A stretch of 33,867 nt of DNA, taken from assembly GCA_029779755.1 (NCBI GenBank), contig JAKOZZ010000025.1, positions 1 to 33,867 of the forward strand, written 5' to 3'. Origin of the DNA: Pseudomonadota bacterium. GTDB lineage: Bacteria; Pseudomonadota; Gammaproteobacteria; Burkholderiales; Burkholderiaceae_E. Positions 16,383 to 24,529 of the stretch are shown here, in pieces. How positions within the stretch are numbered: position 1 is the first letter of the stretch; every line of letters starts with the position of its first letter. The notes beneath the pieces are model-generated. The model saw only the letters and a program-made list of their open reading frames with translations. It did not search any database and was not told the origin of the DNA. Both the position numbers and the translations under genes were made by a program.

Positions 16383-19300
16383 TCAGGACAGGGCCTTGAG
16401 CACTTCGCGCACCCGCTGCACGCGTTGCGTGAGGTCGGCCGACGTGACCGACAGGCGCAGACGGTCGGGCCCGGCGAGCCGGGCGTCGCGTCGGCCCTGG
16501 ATGAACTTGATGATGCGTTCGGGCGGGATCGGCGGCTGCGGCATGAACTGGATGGCGATCGCCTCGCCGGCGGCGTCGATGCGCACGATGCCCAGCGGCT
16601 GCGACAGGATGCGCAGCCGGTGTGTCTCGATCAGCGCCCGCGCCGCGTCGGGCATGCGCCCGAACCGGTCGATCAGCTCCTCCTGCATGTGCTCGAGCCG
16701 CTCGAGCGTGTCGCAGTTGGCAAGACGCTTGTACAGCGTCAGCCGTTCGTGCACGTCGCCGCAGTAGTCGGACGGCAGCAGGGCGGGGGTGTGCAGGTTG
16801 ATCTCGGTGGTCGCGGACAGCGGGGCGGAGAGGTCGGGCTCGCGCCCTGCCTTCAGCGCCTTCACCGCCTCGGACAGCATCTCGCTGTAGAGGGCGAAGC
16901 CCACCTCCTGCATGTCGCCCGACTGCGAGTCGCCCAGCACCTCGCCCGCGCCGCGGATCTCGAGGTCGTGCATGGCGAGATAGAAGCCCGAGCCCAGCTC
17001 CTCCATCATCTGGATCGCGTCGAGGCGCTTGGTCGCGTCCTTGGTGATCGCGCTCTCGTCGGGGATCAGCAGGTACGCGTACGCCTGGTGATGCGAGCGC
17101 CCGACGCGGCCGCGCAGCTGGTGCAGCTGCGCCAGTCCGAACTTGTCGGCACGGTGCATCACGATCGTGTTGGCGCTCGGCACGTCGATGCCGGTCTCGA
17201 TGATGGTGGTGCACAACAGCACGTTGAAGCGCTGCTGGTGGAAGTCGCGCATCACGCGCTCGAGCTCGCGCTCCGGCATCTGGCCGTGGGCGACCACGAT
17301 GCGGGCCTCGGGCACCAGCGCTTCGAGCGCGCGCCGCCGGTTCTCGATCGTCTCGACCTCGTTGTGCAGGAAGTAGACCTGACCGCCGCGCTTGAGCTCG
17401 CGCAGCAGCGCCTCGCGGATCGTGCCGTCGGTCTCGCGGCGCACGAAGGTCTTGATCGCCAGACGCTTCTGGGGCGCCGTCGCGATCACCGAGAAGTCGC
17501 GGATGCCCTCCATGCTCATCGCGAGCGTGCGCGGAATGGGGGTCGCCGTGAGCGTGAGCACGTCGACCTCCGCGCGCAGGTTCTTCAGCGCCTCCTTCTG
17601 GCGCACGCCGAAGCGGTGTTCCTCGTCGATGATCACCAGCCCGAGCCGCGAGAACTTCACGTCGCCCGACAGCAGCTTGTGCGTGCCGATGACGATGTCG
17701 ATCCGTCCGTCGTTGAGCCCTTCGATCGCGGCCTTGATCTCCTTGGACGAACGGAAGCGCGACAGCTCGGCGATGCGCACCGGCAGGTTGGCGAAGCGGT
17801 CGGAGAAGGTCTGGAAGTGCTGTTCGGCCAGCAGCGTGGTGGGCGCCAGCACCGCCACCTGCTTGCCGTCGGCCACTGCGACGAAGGCCGCGCGCAGCGC
17901 GACTTCCGTCTTGCCGAAGCCGACGTCGCCGCAGATCAGCCGGTCCATCGGCTTGCCCGAGACCATGTCCTGCACGACGGCATGGATGGCGGCGAGCTGG
18001 TCGGGGGTCTCCTCGAAGCCGAACCCCTCGGCGAACGCCTCGTAGTCGTGTGCCTGGAAGCGGAAGCTGTGCCCCTGGCGGGCGGCGCGCCGGGCGTACA
18101 GGTTGAGCAGTTCGGCCGCCGTGTCGCGCGCCTGCTGCGCGGCCTTGCGACGCGCCTTCTCCCACTGGCCGCTGCCGAGCTGGTGCAGCGGCGCATCCTC
18201 GGGGCTGGCGCCGCTGTAGCGGCCGATCACGTGCAGCTGCGACACCGGCACGTACAGCGTGGCCTGGTTCGCATAGGTGAGGTGCAGGAACTCGGTGGGC
18301 CCGTCGCCGAGGTCCAGCGTGAGCAGCCCTTCGTAGCGGCCGATGCCGTGCTGGGTGTGCACGACGGGGTCGCCCGGCTTCAGCTCGGAGAGGTCGCGGA
18401 TGATCGCGTCGACGTTGGTCTCGACCTCGCGGCGTCCGCGCGCGCCCCGGCGCACGACCCCGGCGAACAGCTCCGCTTCCGTGATGACCGCGAGGTCGGC
18501 CGCCGGCAGGACGAAGCCGTCGTGCAGCGGGCCGACGGCGATCGCCACGTCGTGACGGCCCGCCTCGAAAGCCGCCCAGCCGTCGAGCGTGGGCAGGTTG
18601 GCACCGTCGCCCGCCAGCAGCCGGTACTCGGCAAACATCTGCAGCATCGTCTCGCGCCGCCCGGGCGACTCCGCGAGGATGAGCTTGCGCTGCGGCGCCT
18701 CGAGGAGGAACTGCTCGAGGCGCGCCAGCGGCGCATCCGCACGGCGGTTCACCGACAGGTCGGGCAGGCGCTGCGCGAGCGGCGCCCGCGCACCGGCCTC
18801 GTCCGAGATCGACCAGCGTCCGAACTGCCCGGCGGCCGAGAAGAACTGCTCGGCCGTCAGGAACACCTGCGCGGGAGGCAGCAGCGGGCGCTCCGGATCG
18901 TGCGACAGGAACCGGAACCGCTGCTGCGTGTCGTCGGTGAAGCGCTGCGCCGCGCCGTGGACGTCGCCGTGCGTGAGGATCAGCGACGCCTCGGGCAGGT
19001 AGTCGAACAGCGTGGCCGTCTGGTCGAAGAACAGGGGCAGGTAGTACTCGATGCCGGCGCTGGCGATGCCGTTGCCGATGTCGCGGTACACCACCGACTT
19101 CGAGGGATCGCCTTCGAACTGCTCGCGCCAGCGCCCGCGGAACGCCGTGCGCGCGGCCTCGTCCATCGGGAACTCGCGCCCGGGCAGCAGGCGCACCCGA
19201 TCGATCGGGTACAGGCTGCGCTGGGTGTCCGGATCGAAGGTCCGGATCGATTCGATCTCGTCGCCGAACAGGTCGAGCCGGTAGGGCAGTTGCGAACCCA

Positions 19301-19889
19301 TCGGGAACAGGTCGATCAGGCCGCCGCGCACGCTGTATTCGCCCGGCTTGACCACCTGCGTGACGTGCTCGTAGCCGGCCAGCGTGAGCTGGCTGCGCAG
19401 CCGCGCCTCGTCGAGCACCTGTCCCTTGTCGAAGAAGAACGTGTGCGACGCGAGGAAGGCCGGGGGCGCCAGGCGGTGCAGCGCGGTGGTCGCCATGGCG
19501 ATGACGACGTCGCAGCGCCCCTGCTGCATCGTGAACAGGGTGTCGAGCCGCTCGGAGACCAGGTCCTGGTGCGGCGAGAAGCTGTCGTACGACAGCGTCT
19601 CCCAGTCGGGCAGCAGGCGCACGTTGAGGCCGGCGTCGAAGAAGCCGATCTCGGTGGCCAGGCGTTGCGCATCGGTGGCGCTCGCCGTGATGACGGCCAG
19701 CATACGGGCCGCACCGTCGGCGGCGCGCGCCTCCAGCACGGTGCGCCGCGCGAGCCGGGCGATCAGCCAGGCGTCGGACGACCCGGCGGTGCCCGGCAGC
19801 GTGAAGACGGTGCCCGGGCGGGGCGGCTTCAGCGCCGGGGCGAGCAGGTCGGTGAGCGCGGGCGGGGGCGGCGGTGCAGGCTGATTCAA
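16383..19889 (-). CDS. mfd: Transcription-repair coupling factor Mfd
   Basis: An 1168-residue protein, the usual Mfd length. In order: UvrB-like N-terminal domains (DSFSPHQDLVSERLDTL, VVKPGEYSVRGGLIDLFP), the RNA-polymerase-interacting domain (KPGDPVVHTQHGIGRYEGL), SF2 helicase motifs with Walker A CGDVGFGKTEVA, VIIDEEHRFGV and TATPIPRTLAMS, the second helicase half with VAHGQM, TIIETGIDVPSANT and QLRGRVGR, and the C-terminal TRCF domain (EINLHTPALLPSDYCGD). It displaces stalled RNA polymerase and recruits UvrA. The only start at the right place is TTG 19889; no Shine-Dalgarno is evident. The promoter probably lies in the 102-bp divergent gap with ispDF. Confidence 0.97.
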   Translation of the reverse strand: MNQPAPPPPPALTDLLAPALKPPRPGTVFTLPGTAGSSDAWLIARLARRTVLEARAADGAARMLAVITASATDAQRLATEIGFFDAGLNVRLLPDWETLSYDSFSPHQDLVSERLDTLFTMQQGRCDVVIAMATTALHRLAPPAFLASHTFFFDKGQVLDEARLRSQLTLAGYEHVTQVVKPGEYSVRGGLIDLFPMGSQLPYRLDLFGDEIESIRTFDPDTQRSLYPIDRVRLLPGREFPMDEAARTAFRGRWREQFEGDPSKSVVYRDIGNGIASAGIEYYLPLFFDQTATLFDYLPEASLILTHGDVHGAAQRFTDDTQQRFRFLSHDPERPLLPPAQVFLTAEQFFSAAGQFGRWSISDEAGARAPLAQRLPDLSVNRRADAPLARLEQFLLEAPQRKLILAESPGRRETMLQMFAEYRLLAGDGANLPTLDGWAAFEAGRHDVAIAVGPLHDGFVLPAADLAVITEAELFAGVVRRGARGRREVETNVDAIIRDLSELKPGDPVVHTQHGIGRYEGLLTLDLGDGPTEFLHLTYANQATLYVPVSQLHVIGRYSGASPEDAPLHQLGSGQWEKARRKAAQQARDTAAELLNLYARRAARQGHSFRFQAHDYEAFAEGFGFEETPDQLAAIHAVVQDMVSGKPMDRLICGDVGFGKTEVALRAAFVAVADGKQVAVLAPTTLLAEQHFQTFSDRFANLPVRIAELSRFRSSKEIKAAIEGLNDGRIDIVIGTHKLLSGDVKFSRLGLVIIDEEHRFGVRQKEALKNLRAEVDVLTLTATPIPRTLAMSMEGIRDFSVIATAPQKRLAIKTFVRRETDGTIREALLRELKRGGQVYFLHNEVETIENRRRALEALVPEARIVVAHGQMPERELERVMRDFHQQRFNVLLCTTIIETGIDVPSANTIVMHRADKFGLAQLHQLRGRVGRSHHQAYAYLLIPDESAITKDATKRLDAIQMMEELGSGFYLAMHDLEIRGAGEVLGDSQSGDMQEVGFALYSEMLSEAVKALKAGREPDLSAPLSATTEINLHTPALLPSDYCGDVHERLTLYKRLANCDTLERLEHMQEELIDRFGRMPDAARALIETHRLRILSQPLGIVRIDAAGEAIAIQFMPQPPIPPERIIKFIQGRRDARLAGPDRLRLSVTSADLTQRVQRVREVLKALS

Positions 19890-19974
19890 GGACGATGGTC
19901 AGGCAGGCCGTCGGGCGCGTGTCGCGGCCCGGCGTGTGGAGGACCCGAGCAGCCGCATGCGGCCGAGCGGCAGG

Positions 19975-19990
19975 GGCTAGAATTTTAGCC
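19975..19990. promoter_or_regulatory. Symmetric -10 region shared by mfd (-) and ispDF (+)
   Basis: GGCTAGAATTTTAGCC is a near-perfect palindrome (seven of eight pairs). On the plus strand it holds TAGAAT (19978-19983), eight bases before the ispDF ATG; on the minus strand it holds TAAAAT (19982-19987), 92 bases before the mfd start. No strong -35 is seen either way. Confidence 0.5.
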
Positions 19991-19991
19991 G

Positions 19992-21332
19992 ATGAGCCAG
20001 ATGACGACAGGGGACGCGCCCGCACGCGTCGACGCAGACAACGCGGCCGTGCACGTCGACGACGCCTCCGCGCAGTCGCCGGGCACGGCACGGCGGTCGC
20101 GGTGCTGGGCGGTCGTTCCGGCGGCGGGCGTGGGGACACGGGTCGGGGCGGCCGTGCCGAAGCAGTACCTCGACCTGGCCGGTCGCAGCGTGCTCGAGTG
20201 GTCGCTGGCTCCCCTGCTGGCGGCCGACTGGATCGAACGCGTGGTGCTCGTGCTGGCGCCGGACGATGCCCGGGCCGGCGCGCTGTCGGCTCGGCATCCC
20301 CGGCTGCAGGTGCGTGCGGTGGGCGGCGCCGAGCGGCGCGATTCGGTGCTGGCCGGCATCGAGTCGCTGGCCGCAGACCTGCGCGACGACGACTGGATCC
20401 TGGTGCACGATGCGGCCCGGCCCGGACTGACCGCGGCGGCGCTCGGGCGGCTGCGCGACGCGCTGGCCGACCATCCGGTCGGCGGGCTGCTGGCCCTGCC
20501 GGTCGCCGACACCGTGAAGCGTACGCATCGTGCCGATCAGCCGCGCGCGCGCGCGGAATCCGGGCCCCTGACATCCGGTCCTCAGGCGTCGGGCCCTCAG
20601 GCGTCCGTCACGGTGCCCTACGCGTCCGTCACCGTCCCGCGCGACGGCCTCTGGCTGGCGCAGACGCCGCAGATGTTCCGGGCCGGCGCGCTGCGGGCGG
20701 CCTTGCACGGCTGCCCTCACGCCACCGACGAGGCGTCGGCGATCGAGGCGGCCGGGGCCATGCCGCTGCTGGTGACCGGCGAGCGGCGCAACTTCAAGAT
20801 CACGACCGCGGAGGATCTGCACATGATGGCTGCGCTGCTGGCGCCAGGCACTCCGGGCGACTGGCGCACCGGGCAGGGCTGGGACGTGCACGCGCTGGTG
20901 CCGGGCCGTCCGCTGGTGATCGGCGGGGTCACGATTCCGCATCACGCCGGGCTGCTCGGGCATTCGGACGCCGACGTGCTGCTGCACGCGCTGATCGACG
21001 CGCTGCTCGGCGCCGCCGCGCTGGGTGACATCGGCCGTCATTTCCCCGACACCGACCCGCGCTGGCGCGGGGCGGACAGCCGCGTGCTGCTGCGGGCGGT
21101 CGCCGCGATGCTGCAGGCGCGCGGATGGACGGTCGCCAACGTCGACGCGACCGTGATCGCGCAGAGCCCCCGGCTCGCGCCGCACCTGCCCGGGATGGTG
21201 GCCGCGATCGCTGCCGACCTCGGCCTGGAGACCGACCGCGTGAACGTCAAGGCCAAGACCAGCGAGCGCCTGGGGTACGCCGGTCGCGGCGAGGGGATCT
21301 GCGCGGAGGCGGCGGTGCTGCTGCGCCGCTAG
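19992..21332 (+). CDS. ispDF: Fused IspD-IspF: MEP cytidylyltransferase / MECDP synthase
   Basis: One 446-residue frame carries two MEP-pathway enzymes. Residues about 37-290 are Isp[21 protein letters not shown] (CTP-binding loop), [10 protein letters not shown]-like [33 protein letters not shown] and [14 protein letters not shown]. Residues about 297-446 are Isp[10 protein letters not shown] (metal ligands Asp, His), [40 protein letters not shown] and [16 protein letters not shown]. The linker is only about eight residues (APGTPGDW), and no start codon sits where IspF should begin, so this is a clean fusion rather than a misread gap. Residues 190-218 are an inserted repeat tract in IspD. 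The first 35 residues are extra. No Shine-Dalgarno precedes ATG 19992. Confidence 0.95.
   Translation: MSQMTTGDAPARVDADNAAVHVDDASAQSPGTARRSRCWAVVPAAGVGTRVGAAVPKQYLDLAGRSVLEWSLAPLLAADWIERVVLVLAPDDARAGALSARHPRLQVRAVGGAERRDSVLAGIESLAADLRDDDWILVHDAARPGLTAAALGRLRDALADHPVGGLLALPVADTVKRTHRADQPRARAESGPLTSGPQASGPQASVTVPYASVTVPRDGLWLAQTPQMFRAGALRAALHGCPHATDEASAIEAAGAMPLLVTGERRNFKITTAEDLHMMAALLAPGTPGDWRTGQGWDVHALVPGRPLVIGGVTIPHHAGLLGHSDADVLLHALIDALLGAAALGDIGRHFPDTDPRWRGADSRVLLRAVAAMLQARGWTVANVDATVIAQSPRLAPHLPGMVAAIAADLGLETDRVNVKAKTSERLGYAGRGEGICAEAAVLLRR
20559..20645 (+). repeat. In-frame 15-bp and 21-bp repeats inside IspD
   Basis: Three 15-bp units ([15 protein letters not shown]; 20559-20603) are followed by two 21-bp units ([14 protein letters not shown]; 20604-20645, the last codons joining the conserved IspD sequence). 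They lie between ADTVKR and [12 protein letters not shown], where IspD proteins normally have a short loop. Confidence 0.85.
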
Positions 21333-21335
21333 ACG

Positions 21336-21365
21336 CGCGGCCGCACCGCCCGTCGTGCGGCCGCG
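21336..21365 (+). terminator. Strong GC hairpin just after ispDF
   Basis: CGCGGCCGCAC and GTGCGGCCGCG form a perfect 11-bp stem around an eight-base loop, four bases after the ispDF stop. No T-run follows, so it may act as a hairpin-only terminator or 3'-end stabiliser. Confidence 0.5.
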
Positions 21366-21386
21366 TCGCCTGTCGTGCGGCGTATG

Positions 21387-21430
21387 CTCGCACCTGTATC
21401 GACGCAACCTCGCACCTGTATCGACGCAAC
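21387..21430. repeat. Perfect 22-bp tandem duplication in the trpB2 leader
   Basis: Two identical, directly adjacent 22-bp units (21387-21408 and 21409-21430), beginning CTCGCACC and ending GACGCAAC. A third, decayed copy can be seen from 21431 (CTCGACATCC, about half identical). The array ends about 40 nt before the trpB2 ATG. 22 bp is not a multiple of three, which fits a non-coding location. Confidence 0.85.
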
Positions 21431-21470
21431 CTCGACATCCGATCAACGTTTGCACACGAAAGGGAACACG

Positions 21471-22841
21471 ATGAGTGGTCAGACCAAGTTTCTGCTGGAC
21501 GAAAGCCGCATTCCCAAGCGCTGGTACAACATCCAGGCCGATCTGCCGAAAGCGCTGCCGCCGGTGCTCCATCCCGGCACCATGAAGCCGGTCGGACCGG
21601 ACGACCTCGCGCCGCTGTTCCCGATGGAACTGATCATGCAGGAGGTGACCACCGAGCGCGAGATCGACATCCCCGAGCCCGTGCGTGACGTCTTCCGCCT
21701 GTGGCGGCCGACCCCGATGTTCCGGGCGCACCGCCTCGAGCAAGCGCTGGGCACGCCGGCGCGCATCTTCTACAAGTACGAGGGCGTCAGTCCCGCGGGC
21801 AGTCACAAGCCGAACACGGCGATCGCGCAGGCGTTCTACAACAAGCAGGCCGGCATCCGCCGCCTGACCACCGAGACCGGCGCCGGCCAGTGGGGCTCGT
21901 CGCTGGCGTTCGCGGGGGCGCTGTTCGGCATCGACGTGACGGTGTTCCAGGTGCGGGTCTCCTACAACCAGAAGCCGTACCGCCGTGCGCTGATGGAGTC
22001 GTACGGCGCGCGCTGCCTGCCGTCGCCCTCGACCGAGACCGCCTATGGCCGCGACGTCCTCTCCCGCACGCCCGACCATCCGGGCAGCCTGGGGATCGCG
22101 ATCTCCGAGGCCGTGGAGATCGCCGCCCAGCGGGACGACACCAAGTACGCGCTCGGCTCCGTGCTGAACCACGTGCTGCTGCACCAGACGATCGTCGGCA
22201 TCGAGGCGATCGAGCAGCTGCAGATGGCCGATGCCTATCCGGACGTCGTCGTGGGCTGCACCGGCGGCGGCTCGAACTTCGCAGGCATCTCGTTCCCGTT
22301 CATCGGCGCGGGTCTGCGGGGGGGCGCCAAGCCGCGCATCGTGGCCGTCGAGCCGGCGGCCTGCCCGTCGCTGACGCGCGGCCGTTATGCGTACGACTTC
22401 GGTGACACCGCGCACATGACGCCCCTCACCAAGATGCACACGCTGGGCTCCACGTTCACGCCGCCGGGGTTCCACGCCGGCGGCCTGCGCTATCACGGCA
22501 TGGCCCCGCTCGTGTCCCACCTGAAGGAGCTGGGGCTGATCGAGGCGGTCGCCTACAACCAGGTCGAGTGCTTCGAGGCGGGCGTGCTGTTCGGCCGCAC
22601 CGAAGGCATCCTGCCCGCGCCGGAGGCGAACCACGCGGTCAAGGGGGCGATCGAGGAGGCGCTGCGCTGCAAGCGCGAGGGCCGCGCCGAGACCATCCTG
22701 TTCAACCTGTGCGGGCACGGTCACTTCGACATGCAGGCCTACATGGACTTCTCGGCGGGCAAGCTGACGAACCAGACCTACAGCGAGGAGGAGCTCGCGA
22801 TGGCCCTGTCCGGTCTGCCCAGCGTTCCGGAGCCGGCGTGA
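21471..22841 (+). CDS. TrpB2-type tryptophan synthase beta chain (TrpB-like PLP enzyme)
   Basis: A 456-residue fold-type II PLP enzyme of the TrpB2 group, longer than TrpB1 of trpBA operons. PLP-binding Lys is K113 in SPAGSHK113PNTA; TETGAGQWGSSLAFAGA is the substrate loop; VGCTGGGSNFAG binds the PLP phosphate; LFNLCGHGHFD is near the end. RWYNIQADLP at the N-terminus and HTLGSTFTPPGFHAGGLRYHGMAP are TrpB2 hallmarks. No trpA is nearby. TrpB2 enzymes make Trp from indole and serine (or phosphoserine in some groups), perhaps salvaging indole. AGGGA lies at ideal distance before ATG 21471. A GTGA overlap couples it to the GNAT gene. Confidence 0.92.
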   Translation: MSGQTKFLLDESRIPKRWYNIQADLPKALPPVLHPGTMKPVGPDDLAPLFPMELIMQEVTTEREIDIPEPVRDVFRLWRPTPMFRAHRLEQALGTPARIFYKYEGVSPAGSHKPNTAIAQAFYNKQAGIRRLTTETGAGQWGSSLAFAGALFGIDVTVFQVRVSYNQKPYRRALMESYGARCLPSPSTETAYGRDVLSRTPDHPGSLGIAISEAVEIAAQRDDTKYALGSVLNHVLLHQTIVGIEAIEQLQMADAYPDVVVGCTGGGSNFAGISFPFIGAGLRGGAKPRIVAVEPAACPSLTRGRYAYDFGDTAHMTPLTKMHTLGSTFTPPGFHAGGLRYHGMAPLVSHLKELGLIEAVAYNQVECFEAGVLFGRTEGILPAPEANHAVKGAIEEALRCKREGRAETILFNLCGHGHFDMQAYMDFSAGKLTNQTYSEEELAMALSGLPSVPEPA

Positions 22842-23149
22842 CCACGCCCGCATCCGCGCCCGCCGACGGCGTCGTCCACAACGCCGCGCGCAGCCGGTTC
22901 GAGCTCGAGGTCGACGGCATGCTGTGCCGCGCCGACTACCGGATGGACGGCGACACGATGTGGGTCGTCCACACCGAAGTCCCGCCCGCGCTCGAGGGGC
23001 GCGGGCTGGCGGGGCGCATCGTGGCGGCGGTGTTCGCGCATGCGCGTGCGACCGGCCTGAAGGTCGTGCCGGCGTGTTCGTACGTGCGTGCCTGGGCGCA
23101 GCGGCACCCCGAACAGGCGGAGGTGCTGGCGCCCGGCTGGCAACGCTAG
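22838..23149 (+). CDS. Small YjdJ-type GNAT N-acetyltransferase-like protein
   Basis: A 103-residue protein of the short Gcn5-related (YjdJ/GNAT) type: a single mini-domain with FELEVDGMLCRADYRMDG, VVHTEVPPALEGRGLAGRIVAAVFAHARATGLKVVPACSYVRAW and a final RHPE. The EGRGLAGR stretch is the acyl-CoA pyrophosphate loop; PACSYV is the conserved strand of this subfamily. Substrates are unknown. The GTG start (22838) overlaps the trpB2 stop as GTGA, so its translation is probably coupled to trpB2, a pairing that may be functional or merely positional. Confidence 0.85.
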   Translation: MTTPASAPADGVVHNAARSRFELEVDGMLCRADYRMDGDTMWVVHTEVPPALEGRGLAGRIVAAVFAHARATGLKVVPACSYVRAWAQRHPEQAEVLAPGWQR

Positions 23150-23263
23150 ACGGGAGCGGCTGGGCGGACGCACCGCTCAAGTTCCGTCCGGGGGTGCCGA
23201 TCACGTCGTGATGGCAGGAAACCACCGGCGGAAGAGCGACGTCCGCGCCGACTCGACCCGGCC

Positions 23264-24529
23264 ATGACCCAGGCCCAATGGCTCTGGCTCATGGTCGGGC
23301 TGCAGCTCGCGCTGTTCGGTGCCGGCTGGCTCGGCGCCGTGCGCTTCGGCACGGTGGCCAACGGCCCGCTGCGTGGCCTCGCGCTGTTCAACCTCTCGGT
23401 GGGGGTCGGCCTGGGTCTGATCGGCCTGAGGGGGCTCCTGCCGTACGTCGTCACCCATACGGTGGCCAACCTCCTGAACGTGCTGACCTTCCTGCTGCTG
23501 TGGCGCGCGGGCCAGCAACTGCTCGGCCATCCGGTGATGGCGCGCGAACAGGCGGGCCTGGCGGCACTCTCCGGCGTGCTGATCGTCGTGTTCGGGCTGT
23601 CGCCCGAGACCGCCCAGCAGCGCGTGGCGATCGTGCTGTTCGCGATCGCGTGGATCAGCTGTCGCGCCAGCACCCTGGCCTACGATCGGCTGCGGCGCGA
23701 GCAGATCCCCGGCGCCGCCATCGCGCTGATCCTCACCGGCTGGATCGTCGGCCTCCTGCTGATCGCGCGGGGCGTCTCCGGTCTGGTGAGCGACACGCCG
23801 ATCGAGTTCAGCCACGATGCGCCGGTCACGCTTGCGCTGGCCTACGTGCTGCTGGTCGCGATCTTCGCGGTGAACCTCGTGTTCGCCTACGTGCTGCTCC
23901 AGCGCACCGTACGCGCGCTGACGCGCCTGTCGCGCGTCGATCCGCTGACCGGTCTGTTCAACCGCCGTGCGATCGTCGAGGCCCTTCAGCGCGAGTGGCA
24001 GCGGCACGGACCCGACGGGGCGGGATTCTCGGTCGTCTGCATCGACGTGGATCACTTCAAGGCGATCAACGACGGTCACGGTCATGCGGTCGGCGACGCG
24101 GTGCTGGTCGGCCTTGCGCAGCGCATGTCCTCCGGCCTGCAGGCCGGGGAGACCCTCGGGCGCAGCGGCGGCGAAGAGTTTCTGCTGCTGCTGCCGGGCG
24201 CCGGCCCGGAGGCGGCACGCGCCCGGGCCGAGGGCATGCGCACCGGGCTGACCGACGGCGGGGCGATGGATCCGGGCGGGATCTGTCATGTCACGGTGAG
24301 CATGGGCGTCGCGTCCGCGCGCGCGACGGATCCGTCGATCGACGCCATTCTCGCGCGTGCCGACGCCGCGCTCTATCGGGCGAAGGCGGACGGACGCGAC
24401 TGCATCCGCACCGACGTCGACCGTGCGATCGTGCAGACGCGCCCGGGCCTCCGGGCTGCGCTGCGACCCGTGCATCGGCCGGATGAATCCGCCACGACGG
24501 ATGCCGTGCATCGGCCGATTCACGGATAA
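23264..24529 (+). CDS. Membrane-bound diguanylate cyclase (GGDEF domain)
   Basis: A 421-residue protein. Residues 1-220 hold about seven hydrophobic segments, probably a membrane sensor. The GGDEF domain (about 230-390) has DPLTGLFNRRAI, CIDVDHFKAINDGHGHAVGDAVL and the active site R300-S-G-G-E-E-F306; VSMGVASA and ADAALYRAKADGRD follow. The GGEEF form is active in the family, so it should make cyclic di-GMP. The RxxD inhibitory site normally five residues before the signature is absent (QAGE there), so product inhibition at that site is not expected. The last 30 residues are a tail with two copies of VHRP, from a repeated GTGCATCGGCCG. Confidence 0.92.
   Translation: MTQAQWLWLMVGLQLALFGAGWLGAVRFGTVANGPLRGLALFNLSVGVGLGLIGLRGLLPYVVTHTVANLLNVLTFLLLWRAGQQLLGHPVMAREQAGLAALSGVLIVVFGLSPETAQQRVAIVLFAIAWISCRASTLAYDRLRREQIPGAAIALILTGWIVGLLLIARGVSGLVSDTPIEFSHDAPVTLALAYVLLVAIFAVNLVFAYVLLQRTVRALTRLSRVDPLTGLFNRRAIVEALQREWQRHGPDGAGFSVVCIDVDHFKAINDGHGHAVGDAVLVGLAQRMSSGLQAGETLGRSGGEEFLLLLPGAGPEAARARAEGMRTGLTDGGAMDPGGICHVTVSMGVASARATDPSIDAILARADAALYRAKADGRDCIRTDVDRAIVQTRPGLRAALRPVHRPDESATTDAVHRPIHG

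Noticed and set aside
16336-20574. A 1412-codon minus-strand open frame overlapping mfd, and a 1187-codon plus-strand one (16425-19988)
   Set aside because: Both are in other frames of mfd, Arg/Ala/Pro-rich, without recognisable domains; long shadow frames are expected at this GC content.
19992-21332. IspDF fusion as a sequencing frameshift
   Set aside because: Both domains are in one frame without disturbance and no IspF start codon exists at the junction.
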